From Paraspadella gotoi (lineage: Eukaryota; Chaetognatha), in NCBI GenBank assembly GCA_051294375.1, contig CM119271.1, positions 14,142,770-14,206,769 of the forward strand: 64,000 nt of DNA, read 5' to 3'. The notes beneath the pieces are model-generated. The model was not told the DNA's origin and did not search any database. It saw only the letters and a list, made by a program, of their open reading frames with translations. Every line of letters begins with the position of its first letter. The first letter of the stretch is position 1. Positions 21,706 to 32,162 of the stretch are shown here, piece after piece. Position numbers and translations under genes: made by a program.

Positions 21706-23175
21706 TCAATCCTCCAAATTTACTGGAACAAATCCATCTTTATAAACTTTCCATTCGGTAAATCGTAAGTAATTGTCAGTTCTTCTCTTAATCTTAAGAC
21801 GTTCGTTGTTTGGGTAAGTAAAAATAGAGCAAGGTTCAAGAATGTGATTATTTAAAAGATGACGCATTCCAAAATCCCGCAGACAGTTTCTGCAAGCATA
21901 AACCAGCGAACGTCTTTTAAAGCTTGACAAAAGAGCTCTAACATTTTTAACAAGTATGAAATGTCGTTCGTTATGCAACAGCATCAAATCTATCTCATGA
22001 GTCGCATTTTTTCTTTTGCTTTTGCGCAAATGAAAAAAGTTTAGCGTGTTATCGACATTGGATTTTTCGTAGCCAATTACGTTGATCGACAGCGTCGGAT
22101 TTATGGATTCGAATTTATCTATGTCAGAATTTTCAACGACGGGAAATGAGATTCCTCGAATAATTAACTCTCGCAAATAGCGCCTGTAGCTCGAAGCTCG
22201 CTTAGGATGTTTAGTAGCAGGGTGCATCTTCGCAACAACTGACCAAAGGAACGAAATATTGTCTCTGGTGTTTACGTTAATTAAACCTCTGATACCTTTC
22301 AAACGATTTAAAATCGGGATGTACGTTTTGTCGGATAAAGGTTCTTTGCCAGTTGGGACATCAAAATCATCAACCTGACAAAAAACCCGTCTTGCCCTTT
22401 TGTGACCTAAAATAAATTCAGACAATAATTCAAAGAACAGTAAACACTAAACAATAAGGCGTAGTAAAATTTCTAAATTTAACTTTAATTAAAATTATAA
22501 AAGTGAGGAACGAACAATATTATACTAATGAACATTTATATAATAAAAAATTTATAATAAATTTTAAAATTTACGCAGTAGGCCATATTTATACTAATAC
22601 TAATACAATAAATGTTAAAATTTCAAAACAGTTTTTTCTAAGATTTTTTTACAGATTTGGATTCGTCATAAAAAGTTGATAAAAAGAAATATAAATATAA
22701 ATATAGCCTACTGCGAAAATTAAAAAACAAAATTAATTTTTTTTACAAATTAATGTTCACTGATAGTATGTTGTTCATAATTGACTTTTAGAATTTCCGT
22801 ACGTAACTTTCACTACGCCTTAGTAAACAAGCTTTTCCAATGTATTAAACAACCAAAAGAGTTGTCTCTTGACGTACCAAACTTACTACGCAAACTGAGA
22901 CCCTGGTCAACCCTCTCGTCTTCCTTCGAAGGTTTTTCAATCACATTGCCCTCTGGTGGAATGTCATGAATGGAGGCGACTTTTGGGTTGGAATTCGAAA
23001 GACTTTGCGTCTCAGATTCAGACCGAGTAATTTCCTGTCCGTTAGAATTATCATCTTCGCTCTTGAGACTAACGACGATGTAATTCTTAATCGGATGAGA
23101 TTTAATGTTAATAAATGACAAGAGATTGGCATTTTCTAATGCTTCAACCAATGCGACAAAGACAGTGTCGAGCAT
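21706..23175 (-). CDS. Stand-alone Polinton-type PolB N-terminal module, copy B
   Basis: Exons 23175-22887 and 22406-21706 give 329 residues, joined in phase 1. The start MLDTVFVALVEALEN closely matches copy A. Shared motifs are DFDVPTGKE, TRDNISFLWSVVAKMHP, GISFPVVENS, LSINVIGYEKS, LLHNERHFILVKNVR and the C2HC-like finger CRNCLRDFGMRHLL. Again Ser replaces the usual Cys before FLW. Exon 2 ends FTEWKVYKDGFVPVNLED. Exon 1 is Ser/Asn-rich and diverges more between copies than exon 2. The intron holds a foldback element. HSPBAP1 ends only 80 bases upstream. No polymerase, integrase, capsid or protease gene of a Polinton is visible nearby. Confidence 0.7.
22448..22826. mobile_element. Foldback (MITE-like) element in the copy B intron
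   Basis: The two halves are imperfect reverse complements. AAGGCGTAGTAAAATTTC (from about 22457) matches TTTCACTACGCCTTA (up to about 22824). Inner blocks GAACAATATTATACTA / TAGTATGTTGTTC and ACGCAGTAGGCCATATTTAT / AAATATAGCCTACTGCG also match. Arms are about 150 bases, loop about 80. A fragment of the left end (TTTAGGCGTAGAGAAATTTT) lies in the copy A intron near 21210, so the insertion may predate the gene duplication. Confidence 0.65.
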
Positions 23176-23255
23176 AGCGAAGTTTTAATATCTAAAAAAA
23201 TGAAAAACGTACCTTAGAAACGTGTCATGCGAATACATACGTTTGTAGTATCACG

Positions 23256-25517
23256 TTAACGATTTATAAGTTTCTTAAGAATCAATTCGACGACTTCTCG
23301 ATCGACGACGGCGTCGAGGAATTCCCGCAAATCAAACATCTTATCGACGCCGGTTCGACGACCTCGGACATCTTTCCGGTAGAGGGAGGATTTTTCAACG
23401 CCACCGCTTACGCCCGGGGTCAAACTCTCGCCCAATAGTTCGTCATCGCAGCAGCGACCGGCGTCTTTGGGACGAGAGACGAACCCGTCGCAGACGCAAA
23501 CGCGAATATCGACAGCAGCGCCGTCTAAGTCTTTAGAAACCGACGGCTTCGCTTTGGTTTTAGGTATTACGCTCTCGGTCGTTCCGACCATTCCGACGTC
23601 GTCTTCCCTCATCGAACTTGGAGATAAAAAATCTTCGAGCGCGAAATTCAAAAACCGAAGATTCTGGTTGATGCCACAAGGAGTTTCGGTCGGATTTAGT
23701 AATGGAACGGGATCCAGGGGATCGTTCTCATCAACATCCCATTTATCCCCAGATTCTTCCTTCGCCTGCGGTCGATCCACAATTCCGCCTTCACCGTCGA
23801 TCGCCCGAAGTCCTTCGTCGGTCTCGCCATCCGCGGAGAAGAAGGCGTTGACGAGGGTCTTGACGATGGCCTCTTTGCATCTCTCCTCCGCGTCCTCTTC
23901 GATGGGAATCCACGTGTTGAGGCTGACGGAGAGTTGGAGGTTGGTCACGTGATGCCACCATCGACGAGGAACGAAGAGGACGTCGCCGGCGGAGAGGATC
24001 ACCTCCACGCCCGAGGGATGCGATGACGATCCGCTGGAGAGACGCGCGCGAATTCGATAAAGAATAAACGACGACGACGACAATGAAAATTTTTTTCTTT
24101 TTACCTCGGAGACTCTGAGGCAGAGTTGTTGTGGTTGTTTCCCGCCAAAGTGGATTGCAAATCAACGGAGGAGAATATGGTGGATTCCTCGAAGGGAATC
24201 CGCGTCGGGGAGAGAAAAGAGGAAGAGGGAGGGAAGAGGATCCATCGCTTTTGGCCTGAGAGAGAAAAAAAAATGTAGGATTATCACTTTTATTCCCGCA
24301 AATTACACGTATATTAGACAAGAGGGCGAAATCTCTCAAGATCACTCATACCGACCGATTCTCAGTTCTCGACAGGCAAGCGTTCGACTCTCAGTCTCAG
24401 TCTCACCTTGAATCTGCGCGACGAGGTTGACTCCGTAGGCGTCTTGGTGACATTGAGTGAAAGCGCCTGCGAACCAAACGGTGAATTAAGTTAAAATCGC
24501 TAATCACTTCACACGAAGACGTTGAAAACCTTCACCGACCTCACCGGCCGTTCCGACCCAGAGAGTCGAGTCTCTCGCCCCGCGATCTTCGAGTCCGAAA
24601 TCTGACCAAGAGATCGATTCCATCATTTCTTTGGCCGAATCGATCGATGCCGCCGAGTCGTCGTCGTCGTCGTCGTCGTCAATCATCTCCGCCAAGTGTT
24701 TGTAATCGAAGTAGCACCACCACTCGCGAGGGTCGTAGTTCTGAAAGACGTCGTCGTTCTGGTCAGAACATGAGCGTCTTTTCTTGGCTAAAGGAGGGCT
24801 GAAAAGAGAGACAGAGAAAATAGGGAGGGAAGAAGCGATAAAAAAAAGAGTTGGCGTAAATCTCACCCATCGCTACGACCATTGCCATTCCCACCGCCCT
24901 CCTCTCCCGCGACCCACTTCAAAAACGAGGAAAATTTAGCGTCGACGAAATCGCATTTTCCTGATAGAAAATAAGAGAATACGATATTCGCTACGCTGTG
25001 GCAGCAAGACTTAAAGCTGCCTCACTGCTGTCCGTCCTCAGCCTCGTCTCAATGGCTGAGCAGGCTAAATCATCTCATTCCATCCGTGCGTCCCGGGTTC
25101 AATCCCCGGGTATCCCGGTTCTGGCTTAAATGTGACGGTGCCGCAGCCCCTATGCCAGTTGGTGAGATACCCCGCGCCCCGGGTATCACAGGCTATCCTC
25201 CCGTTGCCATTAGTGGTGAGCCCGACTTAAAGCTGCCTCAACGCCTCGTTTTTTCTCACCAACCCAGTCTAATGATAATCTCATTATAACTCTCTCTTTG
25301 TCTAACCTTCCCACAAGATTCCCTTCTGTCTTTTCCTCCGCCCCAACCGAAACCGGAAGCGGCGTCGGCCCACGGCGGCAGCAAGCCGCGACGTTGTCAG
25401 CGCGGCAGCTTTTAGGCGCCGCTTGGCGGAATTCAAGGCGCCGCGAAAAAGAAGCGGATGACGAGCGTCGCGGAGAAAGGGAGGAAGAGGAGGAGGAGCA
25501 GGAAGAGAAGAAGTCAT
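23256..25517 (-). CDS. HSPBAP1: HSPBAP1-like JmjC-domain protein, 515 residues
   Basis: HSPBAP1 is a JmjC-fold protein of the Fe(II)/2-oxoglutarate oxygenase superfamily known for binding HSPB1 (Hsp27);its substrate is not established. Six exons fit: 25517-25307, 24960-24867, 24798-24545, 24466-24407, 24255-24105, 24033-23256. They sum to an exact open frame. Family blocks in order are FRFRLGRRK, CDFVDAKFSSFLKWV, DPREWWCYFDYKHLAE, SWSDFGLEDRGARDSTLWVG, AFTQCHQDAYGVNLVAQIQG, KRWILFPPS, RIPFEESTIFSSV, GDVLFVPRRWWHHV and LNTWIPIEED. The iron-binding HxD is His-Gln-Asp in CHQDAYG, and the distal His is in WWHHV. An Asp run (eight) interrupts exon 3. The C-terminal FDLREFLDAVVDREVVELIL also matches the family. 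Intron 1 holds a SINE. Confidence 0.9.
24990..25290 (+). mobile_element. tRNA-derived SINE in HSPBAP1 intron 1
   Basis: A perfect A box TGGCTGAGCAGG (25053-25064) and B box GGTTCAATCCC (25096-25106) are followed by a unique body (CCAGTTGGTGAGATACCCCG). Terminal words ACTTAAAGCTGCCTCA appear at both ends, near 25010 and 25227. A reverse-strand relative is at 46905-47140. Confidence 0.8.
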
Positions 25518-25901
25518 TTTGAAAGATTCTTTGGTTGATTGGTTTTTTTTCTCCTTTTTTTTCTTTTTAAGTTTGTAGCGGCGAGAATTATACCAACTTG
25601 AGATAAAACAATTTCATTAAAAAAAATTCAAAACAATTGATTACTAGCACCCTAAATTTTTTGTTGGTTTGTTTGTTTGGTAGGAGGAGGGGAATGTTCT
25701 CGTGTCAGAAAAATCAACTATTAGCTGCGTGGAAATACGAAGAATTGCTTGAAGAAAATATTTTATAAAGTTCGGTTTAATCAGATCGTCCCACGCAAAA
25801 AAAAAAAAAAAAAGATGGGATCGAGAATTAACGTATAAATGTCGCTAAGACATTAGAAAAGCCAAAAGTCCAAATGACGAAGTCAAAATTTGAGGCCCAC
25901 G

Positions 25902-27942
25902 TCACAAATCGGAATCGTTGACGCTCTGCTGCAGGTATTCGCCATAGAGTTTCTGTTTACGGATTTTGACGTTGGAGAGAGCCCACTCCTACGTTGAACA
26001 AAGTATGCCATTAAGCCGAAAATCTATTAATTTATTATTAAAAAAAAAAAAAAGTTGGCCAAACCTTGTGATCGAGCAAGGCCCGTTTCTGCTTCTTGTT
26101 CATGACTGGCAATGCGGCGCTGTTAAGGCTCCATCGAGCGATAAAGATCAAAATGGCCACGCTGGAAATGATGTAATATTAACAACTTATTATCTAAGTT
26201 TACAAAACTGAATCTCTGTCCCCTCACCCTCCGAGAATGGCGGCAAGGAAATGAGCGGCGTATTGATCGGGCACGATGCTCCACGCTCCTCGAAACGGAG
26301 CCAACGCCTTCTCCGTGATCTCAACCGCCTCCAGACCCAAAGACTCCTCCAGCGACTCGCGGGAAAAGAGGCCGAGGAGAAAGTGGAGGAGGAAACCGAA
26401 GAAGATGCCGAGGGCGAGGACGAGCTGGAGGAAGGAGCGAGACTTGAGGCGAAAGTTGTGCGAGCGGTGAGAGTCGTCCGTCTCCAGTTTGAGGTCCACC
26501 TGAAGAAGAATCGGGGTCGCGGGGAGATTATTAAAAATCGGGTCGAACATAATGCCAATCGATCAATCGATCCAAGCCCAATCACCAGCTGCGCGATGTG
26601 ATCGCAATCCCGTTCGAGGGAGTTAAGGGTGTTCTGGACCGTCTGGTTGATCGTCTTCTCGATCTCCCGAGCGACGTCGTCGATCTGATTGGCGCATCTC
26701 GTCGGCTTGGAGACCATCTCCGGGATGTAGATGGTGGGCATGTCGAAGCAAGTTTTGTTCAGGGAGGGACGCCTGGGGTGACAATAGATTAATCCATCAT
26801 TCCTGGGATTCGTGATTTTACAACCTTTCTCTTTACCTGCAAATCTCCTGAACGATCTGCATGAGGACGCGCTGCCTGTCCGACTCCGATCCGGCCTCGT
26901 CCGCCTTCGAGAGATAAAAGCGAATTCGATCGGAGCTTTGACGCTCCGACAACGCCTCCACGATGTTGAGGGTGCGCTTGCAGAGAGCCTGTGAATAGGT
27001 GTAATTGTAAAGTACAACTGGGACAAAGAGAAGTAAAACACTCGTGTAACTCGTCAATTGAAAACAATTTGTTCTTCAATTCAAGTTAGTTCAATTACTA
27101 CTAAACCAAAAATTGTAAAACCAGACTCCATCCCCTTCCTCTCAAAATCATCTCCAAAACGACCGCACCCACTCGAAACTCGCCTGTCCGATGGGATCGA
27201 AGAAAACGAAGATCAAATCCGCCAAATCGCCCAACCACAAAATGGCGCGATTCACGTCAAAGGGATAAGCCATCTCTCCATCGACGAGCCCGGGCGTGTC
27301 GATGAAGGTGACGAGCGGAAACTTCTTGGCTTTGGAGGTGGTGATCTCGGTGGTGAGATAGTCCAAAACCCCGGGGATTTGGGAAAGGGGTTTGAAGTGG
27401 GGGTATAGGTGGAGGGTGGCGTTGCCGGTGAGCGACTCTCTTTTCCGACCGGAAGTGACGAAGGTGAATCCTTGCGTCTCGATGGCCACGCCCGTCTTCT
27501 GGATGTGTTCCTCGACGAACCAGTTGATGAAGGAACTTTTACCGGCCGAGTGGTTGCCTATGATACGAGAAAAGAATGTGAAAACTAAGAACTCGCGGTA
27601 AACAGATTATAACCATCTCCATCTAAAGACCTATCAAAAGAACCGTGATCTTCTTCCTCGGAGGTAGAAGCGTCAACCCGACAGATCTCGCCGCCTCCAC
27701 GAGTCCCTTCTTTCCATCCGCGTAAACTTCAAACACATCCTGTTGGGGGAAAACATTTACTCGAGACAACTTCAAATAAGCCCTTGTAAGAAATAATATT
27801 TATTTTAAATTCATATTAAATTATTAGTGTCCTGGTCCAAAACCTTGAGAATCCGCTCGTTGACGCTAAGAGTCTTGGCCTCCAACGCCGACGAAGTGTT
27901 GGACGCTTGGCGTTGTTTTAATTTTCCCATGTCGCCGGACAT
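25902..27942 (-). CDS. Membrane-anchored dynamin-superfamily GTPase, 458 residues
   Basis: Eight exons sum to an exact frame: 27942-27844, 27739-27631, 27557-27184, 26988-26837, 26772-26586, 26499-26228, 26161-26065 and 25988-25902. GTPase motifs are G1 GNHSAGKSSFIN (P-loop, at the exon 2/3 join), the G2-region QGFTFVTSG, G3 DTPGLVDGEM and a G4-like LSKADEAG. This set resembles the EHD/sarcalumenin branch of the dynamin superfamily. The C-terminal part has two hydrophobic segments (LQLVLALGIFFGFLLHFLLG and VAILIFIARW) and a basic tail, so it is probably a membrane-anchored remodelling or ion-store protein. Intron 3 uses a GC donor (CAG followed by GCGAGT at 27183). Start chosen at MSGDMGK. 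The exact orthologue is not named because sarcalumenin and related unnamed proteins are similar here. Confidence 0.8.
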
Positions 27943-28185
27943 TTCGGGCAGAAGGAGGAAAGAAGAGGGGCGAGGCGTGGGAGGGAAGAGGAAGGGAGAG
28001 GGAAAGACGAGGAGAATCGGAGACAAGTTCGTATCGACGGAAAAAAAGTCAAATCTCCGTCTCAATCCTTAACGAAAAAAAATTAAAAACAAAAAAAACA
28101 AAACTGTGGAAGTCGTGAAAACGAGTGTGAAACAAATTGTGAAACAAAAAGGACGAGATAAAGACCGGGTCGATATATTTTTTGG
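27943..28185. other. Short intergenic gap
   Basis: This 243-bp gap separates the stop of PUS3 from the start of the GTPase gene. A CG-rich upstream block and AT-rich runs are seen; no motif is certain. Confidence 0.4.
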
Positions 28186-30804
28186 TCATCTTTCTCCTCT
28201 CTTAATCCCTAACGAGTCTATCAATTCACTCAACTTCTCCACTCTCTCATTCAAAGTCAGCGCCATCTTTCTTTTCTCGATCGGTCGATGCTCCGAGGAT
28301 CTCCTCCGCCTTTTTCCCCTTCGTTCGAACAAGTTTCCGTCGGGATCGAGGTAGTAAGGCGACGCGTCCGAGGTTTCCATAGCGACGACGCTTCCTCGGC
28401 CCGTTCCCCATCCGCAACGCTGCAGCGGCTCGTAAGGTCGGTGGAGGAGTTGGTTGACTTTCGAAGACAAATCTTCGTTGTCCTCATAGTTTCGTCTTCT
28501 GTAAAAAAAAGGTTACAATGTTTGCATACTGCTACATGCTATAATTGCTACATACAATTTTATTTCTCTGCCAATCCCAACTTCCCACCTTTCTCGTTCG
28601 CTTTCGGCGACGGCGTCCAGAATCGCAAATCCGACGGGATTTTCCAATTGACGTCGACGCCGCTCGAGAAGAGCGCAAAGACGCCGACGTACGGACGACT
28701 CCAGGCGCCTATGCGAGTGGGAGGCGAGAACGCCGGCGGCGGCGGAGGCGGCGCAAAGAGCGGCGCGGCGGCGACGATACAGAGAGAGTATTGAAGAAAA
28801 GGAAGAAAGAGAGATTCGCCAGGAGGAAAGGGAGAGGAATTCGCAGCCGCTGAAGACCAGGGGGAGGGGGGACGCCATCTGGGAGGAAATCAAAGTCTTA
28901 GTCTTACTCTTAGTAATGCTTGGTTATACAAGCAGTCAACAACGTCAATTTAGCAATGACAAACCCTATTCTCGGTCCTCACCAAATACTCGGGCCTTCC
29001 CGGCGTCCGATCCACGTCCAACATCCGGTCCACTACATCCGGATCCTCCAATCTCCGACCGACGAGAAACAAAAGGCCGACGACGAAGCGAATCTGATGC
29101 CAGAGAAATCCGTCGCCGCTCACCTTGAGGCGACACATCTGAGGAGAAAACGAATGACAAAGGAAGTTTAAGGAAAAGATGACAAAATGGGACATTCAAT
29201 AGTCGAGCAATGACAAAAATATGAAACCGGGGAACCTGTATCCCACAGACGCGCCCGACTTCCTCGACGTCGACCTCGTGGAGACACTTGACGAAGGGCG
29301 TGGCTAGGGTGTTTGGTTCTTCGCCGTAGAGGGCGATGCGGAGAGGTATATCGTTATTGATGTCGCAAAAGTTGCGGAAGTCGTGGAGACCGAGAAGACG
29401 AGAGGCGGCCGAACGCATGGAGGAAAGATCGAGATCGCCTGGCGTGTTAGAGAGTGATTGAAGGTCAATTTCAGGTTTAGTCAAGATACTTTTAACACTC
29501 TTAATGTGTTAAAAGAATCGCAGTGCAGCGAATGAAAATGAATGAAAATGATTGAAAAAGAAGTTCGGCGTCAAATAAAATCGGGTCGATCAAAGACGTT
29601 TGCATCTTGTAGTAAATTTTTCAAGTGGGACAAATTTGTCATCCGTTATAATATGTATTTATATATATATATATACATATTATATGTGGACCATTTATGG
29701 TTCAGTATTGTGAAAACTTCCCAAAAGCATTAAGTTGATGAAATATTTTACTAAAATTATGAATTATAACTCAGTAGTTTTCTAAACTTGCCGACTTTTT
29801 CAATGTTAAAAAAAAGTATAAACGTGGCTCATCGTAGTATATTTAGAAATCTCATAGTGGTGTGAAAAAAAAATCATAATGGTGTGAATTAAAAATTGAA
29901 ATCATTTCGTCAAATCACCTTTGGGAAAGTAATAAGTGTACTCGCGTCGCCAACAGTGAAATCTCGCCGAGAAATCCGGCTCTACCGGCGACCAGGCAAG
30001 AACCCGTATTTCTGGCGGAAGGAAAGAGTTCAACGCCGCCAACTCTGCCGGCGTTGAGGGGTCGGAGGCGGCGTCGGCCTTTCTCCACTTCCTCCTCATC
30101 CGCATAGAAACAACCTGATGGGTGGCGCTGACTCCGGCGTCTGTTCTGCCGCAACCGACGAAGGCGTGACAAGACGGCGACACCTCGGATGACGCCGGCT
30201 CGGAAGGCGTCAGTCCCGCGGCCTCGACAGCGCCGAGCAGAGCGTCTTGGACGGAATCCGCGCCGGGATGAGAGCGGGAGAATCCTGTCATGTTCCATCC
30301 CAAGTAGGAGACCTTAGCTTGGCGGGAGAAAATCGGGAATTAATCGGTCGATCGATCAGTCGATCTCTAGTCAGCATCGCCAATCGAACTCACCAACATC
30401 GCCACAGTTTCCTCTTCTTCTCCCTCCTCTTCAACGCATCTCTTTTCCCTTCGCTCTTCCTCGCATCCTCCTCCCAACCTTCTCGATTCCTCTTCCAATT
30501 CCTCCCTCTTCCTCCTCAATTCCTCCACCATCATCTTCAAGTCTTCCTCGCTCTTCTCCTTCAACTTCTCCGCCAAACGCAGGTTGGCGGAGAGGGCGCG
30601 GGAGTTCCGGACATCATCGGCGTCGGACACAGCGGAGGAAAGGGGGCGTGGCACGGAGGAAGAGGGAAGAGGATCGTCGACATTTTCGGAAGGAGACGCC
30701 TTTGCCGAAAACTGTGAGGCTGTGCCGTTGAAGAATCCGGCGAGTGGTCGATAGGGGGCGAGTCGAGAGTGACAGGCGCCGACGCCGCGAAAGGTGGAAA
30801 TCAT
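28186..30804 (-). CDS. PUS3: tRNA pseudouridine(38/39) synthase
   Basis: PUS3 (Deg1) makes pseudouridine at positions 38 and 39 of tRNA anticodon arms. Six exons, 30804-30394, 30312-29919, 29438-29236, 29138-28983, 28878-28589 and 28498-28186, sum to 588 residues. The N-terminus has a Glu/Arg coiled coil (LKEKSEEDLKMMVEELRRKR), as in the family. Then come VSYLGWNMTGF, the catalytic Asp motif CGRTDAGVSATHQVVSMRMR, ALNSFLPPEIRVLAWSPVEP, HCWRREYTYYFP, HDFRNFCDINND and GDGFLWHQIRFVVGLLFLVG. The region MASPLPLVFSGCEF matches the conserved C-terminal strand. A C-terminal extension is basic (RRGKRRRRSSEHRP). The tryptophan-rich alternative frame of exon 5 was rejected because only this frame matches PUS3. 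Confidence 0.92.
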
Positions 30805-32162
30805 GAAGGTTCCTTGATTTAAATTTTAAAAAGCTCTAATGTAAAAAAACAAAACAAATGAGATCGATATATAACGAGATTGTAGCGTAGTGTGAAAATA
30901 AAAAACGACGATGACGAATAATGTAAGAGAAGAAGGAAGGAGAAATGAAGAAGGGGAGAAGAGCAATAAAGCGAAAGAGGGGCAAAGGGAGAAATGAAGA
31001 AGAAGAAGAAGAGTAAAAATTGAATCAGAAGGTTGGAGAGAAAAAAATGTACTATTTGTACGTACAAATTTCGTTACGAACTGCAAACGAAAATAAACAA
31101 AAACAACAAATACGTAGATAAATAAAAATTATTGCCATTATCGCCGGCAAGAGTTGAAGTGAAAGACAACGACACTGATCAGCATTTGCGCCTCGCACAA
31201 ACACCACCGCCACCCAAATCCCCGCCTTTCCTTGCATCGTTATTTGCAATGTAATAATTATATATCATCAAACTTCAAGGAGCGGGAAAATAAAATTTAC
31301 CTAGCAGTGCCAGTAGCAGTGGTGATGTTTATGAAAAAGACAATAAGCATATGAAAAATCGGACGGAAAATAAAATAAATATTGCGAAGACATAGATTTG
31401 ATTTAGTTCGTATATTACACTAGCAAAATAAATAAATTGCACTGCAATGTCAATGAATGGTGAGAGTTTAAATCTTGTGGAATAAGTTCCTCGTTAAAAG
31501 GCAAAAATTAATCAGCAATGAATACTAAGAATGTGATGCTGAAAAAAAAAAACCCACAAAACGTTCGAAGCTAAAATTAGGGCGGGATAAAAATAATGTC
31601 ATGCGGTGAATAAACTCAAGCAAAAAAAATTAAACCCCCTCCCAAAAAAATGAAAACAACAACAACCACACTTTCAAGACTACAAAAAAATTTAGTATTA
31701 GGATATCGATCATTAAAAAAGCAAAGCTACGCTTATAACTTAAATGTATACTTCACTGGTAGGTAATAACTGGTTCACAACATTTAGAGCTTTGTGTTAG
31801 AATGAACAGAAGCCGTAGTCGTAATGATGAGAAACAATTTAAATTTATACGTTCGTTCAAAAAAAAAATATCATTTATTAATCTTAGCTTTTAATAAAGT
31901 TCATAAATAACGATCCTCTTTGATTCTAAATAAGCAAGTATATTACTTTATCACGAATTGAGATCATAAATGGTTAGTAACGTTAGTTACGCTAAGAAAC
32001 TAAGATTCTTAAATTAAAACCTTTTAAGCGTTGACGTTAAAATAAACCACCACCGCCAATAAAACCTCAACTCGTCCACCAAACCACCTTCCACCCGAGT
32101 AATCAAACCAGAAGGCGCGGCCCGGTTTAGAGCGGACAAGAGAAAGGCGGGGGGAAAGCGTT
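30805..32162. other. AT-rich intergenic stretch, nothing recognised
   Basis: It likely holds the PUS3 promoter and the 3' untranslated region of the GDPD1-like gene. No exon with acceptable composition or splice sites was found. Confidence 0.5.

Noticed and set aside
20427-23175. A complete Polinton/virus-like element
   Set aside because: No polymerase, integrase, protease or capsid coding sequence and no long terminal inverted repeats were seen around the two modules.
28288-28794. Plus-strand 168-codon frame and an aromatic-rich alternative minus frame
   Set aside because: Only the other minus frame matches the conserved end of PUS3 and sums correctly with the exon phases.
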